Part shown: positions 60,602-64,000 of the stretch, one piece after another | How positions within the stretch are numbered: position 1 is the stretch's first letter | Layout: each line of letters starts with the position of its first letter | Assembly: GCA_038380795.1 (NCBI GenBank) | Contig: CM076263.1 | Coordinates: 15,001-79,000, forward strand | Origin: Pyrocephalus nanus | Taxonomy: Eukaryota > Chordata > Aves > Passeriformes > Tyrannidae | Direction of reading: 5' to 3' | Length of the DNA: 64,000 bases | Notes under the pieces: generated by a model | Told to the model about the DNA's origin: nothing | The model's database searches: none | What the model saw: the letters and a program-made list of their open reading frames with translations, nothing else | Program-made: the position numbers and the translations under genes

Positions 60602-63084
60602 CCTCCTAAACAGCCCAGCAGGTTTCTGGGGGAACCCGAATTATTTCTGCAGTTCACAAGCTGCACGTCCCTAAAGCATTCCCTTGGGAACACTAAGCTT
60701 TCCACAAGCATTTTCTACTTCAATTTGGACTTCCAGCACATTTAAAGACAATTTAAATCAGAATGAAGGGACTTGATGACAACACAGCATTGGGTCAGGG
60801 ACATCAGGACACTCAAACCATACTCACTGTGGACTCTCCAGCCCCAGCACTCCTGGAGCCTCCTCATTTCCCATACACACTCACTTGTATTTCAAGGACT
60901 CCCATCAGGAAATGGATCCCCGTTCCCAGAAGCAAATCTCAAGGGTCTTTTTACAACCTGCAAACCACAAGAATGACCAAGGGCAGCTTCTGGCAGAGGA
61001 CACAAAGAGGATTGTGGGGATCAGACACCTTGACCTGGGAGGGCTCCAGCTTTCACCTGCCATCCCCAAGCAGTTCTAGATTTTCATGCTGCTTTGCTTC
61101 ACAGGCCTTTTCTGCCAAGCTCACTGCTGGAGGATTTTGTCTGGTCTTGAGACGTGTCTTACAAAGCTGAGCTTTATGAGAACTGAGGCACTTTTCATTA
61201 TTCCTGACTCTTCCAGGGCTGCACTTGCCAGGATCCTTTGGGCACAAGGGAGCTTCCAGACTGCCCCAAACCTTCACAGCCCACTTGCTCTTCTTACCAC
61301 AGCTGGACCTGGTGAGTGTCCCTTCAGAAAGAGAAGGCAATGAACCTTTCTGAAACCAGAACCTCCCCAGCTTTGCTTTCCCATTCCATGTTTTGTTCCC
61401 TACACAACTGAGGCCCTTTCAGGCCTTGCCCAGTGGCAGCCAAGGAATCCAACCCAAGAACCTGCCAGGGAGCAGCGTCTGTGCCACAGCAGCAGCATTC
61501 CAGGCCTGGCACTGCCGACCCTCCGCTTCTCCCAACAGCTCCAGTGGCATCACAACTTGTCCCGAAGGCAGAAAGGCTCCTTTTGGGAGCACCATGAGCC
61601 ATCTATACTGTAGCGCTGGAATTCCATCTCCTGAACAAGCTGGGAGAAGCAGGGAACAAACCAGGACCTTACAGGTCAATTAGGGACACCAAACAGCAGC
61701 TCCAAGAAAGGTACTGAGTCAACACCTCACCAAAGACACACGACAGCAAGGCCTAACACCTAGACAATCATTTCAGTTTTCAATTTATAAAGTCAAACTA
61801 AAGTAAAGCTTTTCAGACACTTGGGAAGACTCAATCCCATTGTAACCAGTTTGTGGGACTCATTCCCAGCCTCCTGAGGTTCATTTCCCACCTCACTCGT
61901 GGCTGCACTAGACCTGGCTACACACACACACACATAAAAGGAGCTGCTGCAACTTGTCCAGTTTCCTGCTTCTCCTTGAAACTCCTCCAGCTGTTTGCCC
62001 AGCTCTCCAGGGTCCATTCCTTTGCCCACTGGACTTGTTCCCAGGGCTGCCAGGGCCACCCTGGGCTCTCACCTGCCCTCACACTGAGTGACCTTTCCCA
62101 GCCCCGAGTCCATCCAGCACTGACCGAGCTGCTGGGGGCTGCAGTTCTCTCTGCTCCTTCCCTTCCTCTGCCTGGAGAACACCCCTTCCAGCTCCTGCAC
62201 CCCCACCTCTTACCTCCCAGAAAAGCAGAGCTGCGTCCTCCTGGATCCTCCAGCTGGACGCTGCTGGCTCTGTGCAGCTCCCACCCTGCAGCAGGGATGG
62301 CAAAGGGAGCTGGGACACCACTGCCCCCAAACCTGCCCAGGCTCCAGCTGCTGCACACACCTGCCGTTGTGCCCACGGGCAAGGCACTTGAGGAAACAAC
62401 TCCTCACAAGTCACAGGATAATAGGAACAGTTGAAACAAACCCAATCCAACACATCAGATACAGATTTATGGGATCTGATAAATGAGCAAGGTATCAAAT
62501 CCTGACTGCCTCGAGAGACAGAACTGTGGCTAAGCAGAAATCTCTCCCCCACGGCCCCCTCACGCTCCACCCCCAGCCCACAGGGCAGCTGGGCAGCCCC
62601 GGCGCAGCCGATCCCGCAGTCTCCGGGAACTGCCACAATTCCTATGGGTGCGTCCACCCGCAGGGGAGGCTGCGGGGCGGCTACAAGAGGCTCCTGCTGG
62701 CCAGACTCTGACCAACAGAGCCGGCTTTAGGCCAGGCCTGGCACTATCCGGCTGTGGGTATGGGCAGCTTCTCGGGAGCTCCAAGTTGGCCACCCCTGGA
62801 GCGCTGGCCGGGTGCCCCAGCAGGGCCAAGGGTGGAGGGCACGGAACAGCTGCACACACCTGGCCTGCCTTTCTCCAGCAACACTCACACCAACTGCACA
62901 CTTCAGCCAGGGCACCTGAGCACAGGCAGCCTTCACCCTGTTCCTCAGGGGCAGCAGCCCCTGGGCAGCAACTCTCGGGGAACTTCTCATCCTTTCCCTT
63001 CGCTCCTTTGATCCCTGGTCAGGATAGACACATGCAAGAAACAACTTCTTGGAGGAGATGCCATAGACAACAACTCCCTATTGT

Positions 63085-63567
63085 TCATAAAATCAGTGTA
63101 ATTACTATGATTAGTGGATGAAATAAAGTCTTCAAAAACTTCCTATCCGATGGTGAGAATGCTGTAAATATATCCCCCCAGGAGTGAGCAGTGAGTTGTT
63201 CTACCTGATGCCCAAAGGTCACCAATGGACCTCCTCTACTTACTGTTTGCATTTGGTGATCAAGTCTCATCCAGCCACCCTCCAGGGGGGCAGGTAAACT
63301 TGCCCTGCCTGCCCTGCCCAGGGAAAGGGAACTGACCCCAGTGTTCCTCAGCACAAGGCAGCCCTTGGAAATATCCACTGCCATTCCACAGTCAGGGAAA
63401 GCAACAAGCACTCCACAAGGCTGCTGTGGCACAGGACCAATCTGAAGCTCAGCTTTTCTCTTTACCACTTCACCTTGTTTGCCACCTCGTTCTATCATCA
63501 AAACTTGCTGTCCTTGCACCTTTTTAGGCTGACCATGAGTTGAAGAGGCCTCCGCTCCAGCACCCAC
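63085..63567 (-). pseudogene. Possible env-like remnant, block 10 copy
   Basis: The G-type translation is identical to blocks 5 and 8. Confidence 0.35.
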
Positions 63568-63827
63568 ATGGGCCTGAGCCCTTTGACAAGATCCATTTTT
63601 CCAAGGAATTCAAAGCTCCACCTGAGGGCCATGGGCTTTTCTCACCCACCCTTGTGCTGGAGCTTGGCCTTCATCTCACTCTGCCTTCACTTCTTGCAGT
63701 GGCTGCACCATTTCCTGCCCTGCCTTGGCTGGAGCTCAGCATCCTGATCCCATCCCTGCCAGCCCCCGGAACCGCTGACTCAGCAATGGGGGGCCCTCCA
63801 TTGCCAAGTGCACGGTCCCGTCGGGGC

Positions 63828-64000
63828 TCATGGGGGGAGCAGGAGGTCAAAGGCTCCAGCCCTCCTGGGACAACCTTCCACCACTACAACCAACAAAGGA
63901 GCCTCTCCAGCCCTGCCTCCGAAAGCATCCTGAACAAACCCAGTCCAGCTCCACGGGACAAACTGCTCCCTGTCTGCCCAGTCCAATCTGATCCCAGAGG
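63828..64000 (-). pseudogene. Endogenous-retrovirus gag-like remnant, block 10 copy (partial)
   Basis: Only the downstream third of the capsid-like frame is inside the window. It is in the same state as block 8. Confidence 0.5.

Larger units (their letters stand above)
60602..64000. repeat. Macrosatellite block 10 (G-type, cut by window end)
   Basis: The first 3,399 bp of a block, with G-type states at every site still inside the window. The array therefore continues beyond the window. Confidence 0.93.

Overview
The window looks like the left end of a vertebrate chromosome, most likely from a bird. It opens with degenerate telomeric DNA (CCCTAA strand, so the chromosome tip is to the left) and continues into a subtelomeric tandem array. 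The bird assignment is an inference. It rests on TTAGGG-type telomeric DNA and on a gag-like fossil that resembles, from memory, avian endogenous retroviruses. I see no intact host gene, no RNA gene and nothing bacterial.

Layout. 1-981 is CCCTAA repeat heavily interspersed with AAATAA-type hexamers and contains a 366-bp-offset duplication. 982-1354 is a second telomeric zone with different variant hexamers (CCAGTA, CCCGTA, CCCATA). 1491-1826 is a five-copy, 65-85 bp GC-rich repeat. 1827-3561 is low-copy DNA in which I recognise no gene. 3562-3911 is a 40-bp minisatellite that runs directly into the main structure.

From 3912 to the end of the window (about 60 kb) lies one bipartite macrosatellite. 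Each unit is a variable array of a 15-16 bp purine-rich minisatellite (GGGGGGACGAGAAAAA and variants) followed by a near-identical non-minisatellite block of 4,098 bp. Ten units are present. The array lengths are 910, 1490, 1457, 1457, 2763, 1314, 1314, 3341, 1314 and 4449 bp. The blocks keep exactly 4,098 bp, except block 1 (one base shorter) and block 10 (cut by the window end). Each complete block carries, on the minus strand, the same broken gag-like and possible env-like segments. The unit is therefore partly a retroviral fossil that was amplified after it had decayed.

Diagnostic single-base variants sort the proximal blocks into two types, here called V (blocks 4, 7, 9) and G (blocks 5, 8, 10). 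G blocks are followed by short 1314-bp arrays and V blocks by long arrays, giving a higher-order repeat: G block - short array - V block - long array. Block 6 is V-type on its left and G-type on its right, and it sits in exactly the order predicted for the product of an out-of-register crossover inside the block. Block 4 contains a second switch. The long reading frames across the arrays (up to 1,537 codons) arise because the repeat contains no stop codon in any of the six frames. I do not call them genes.
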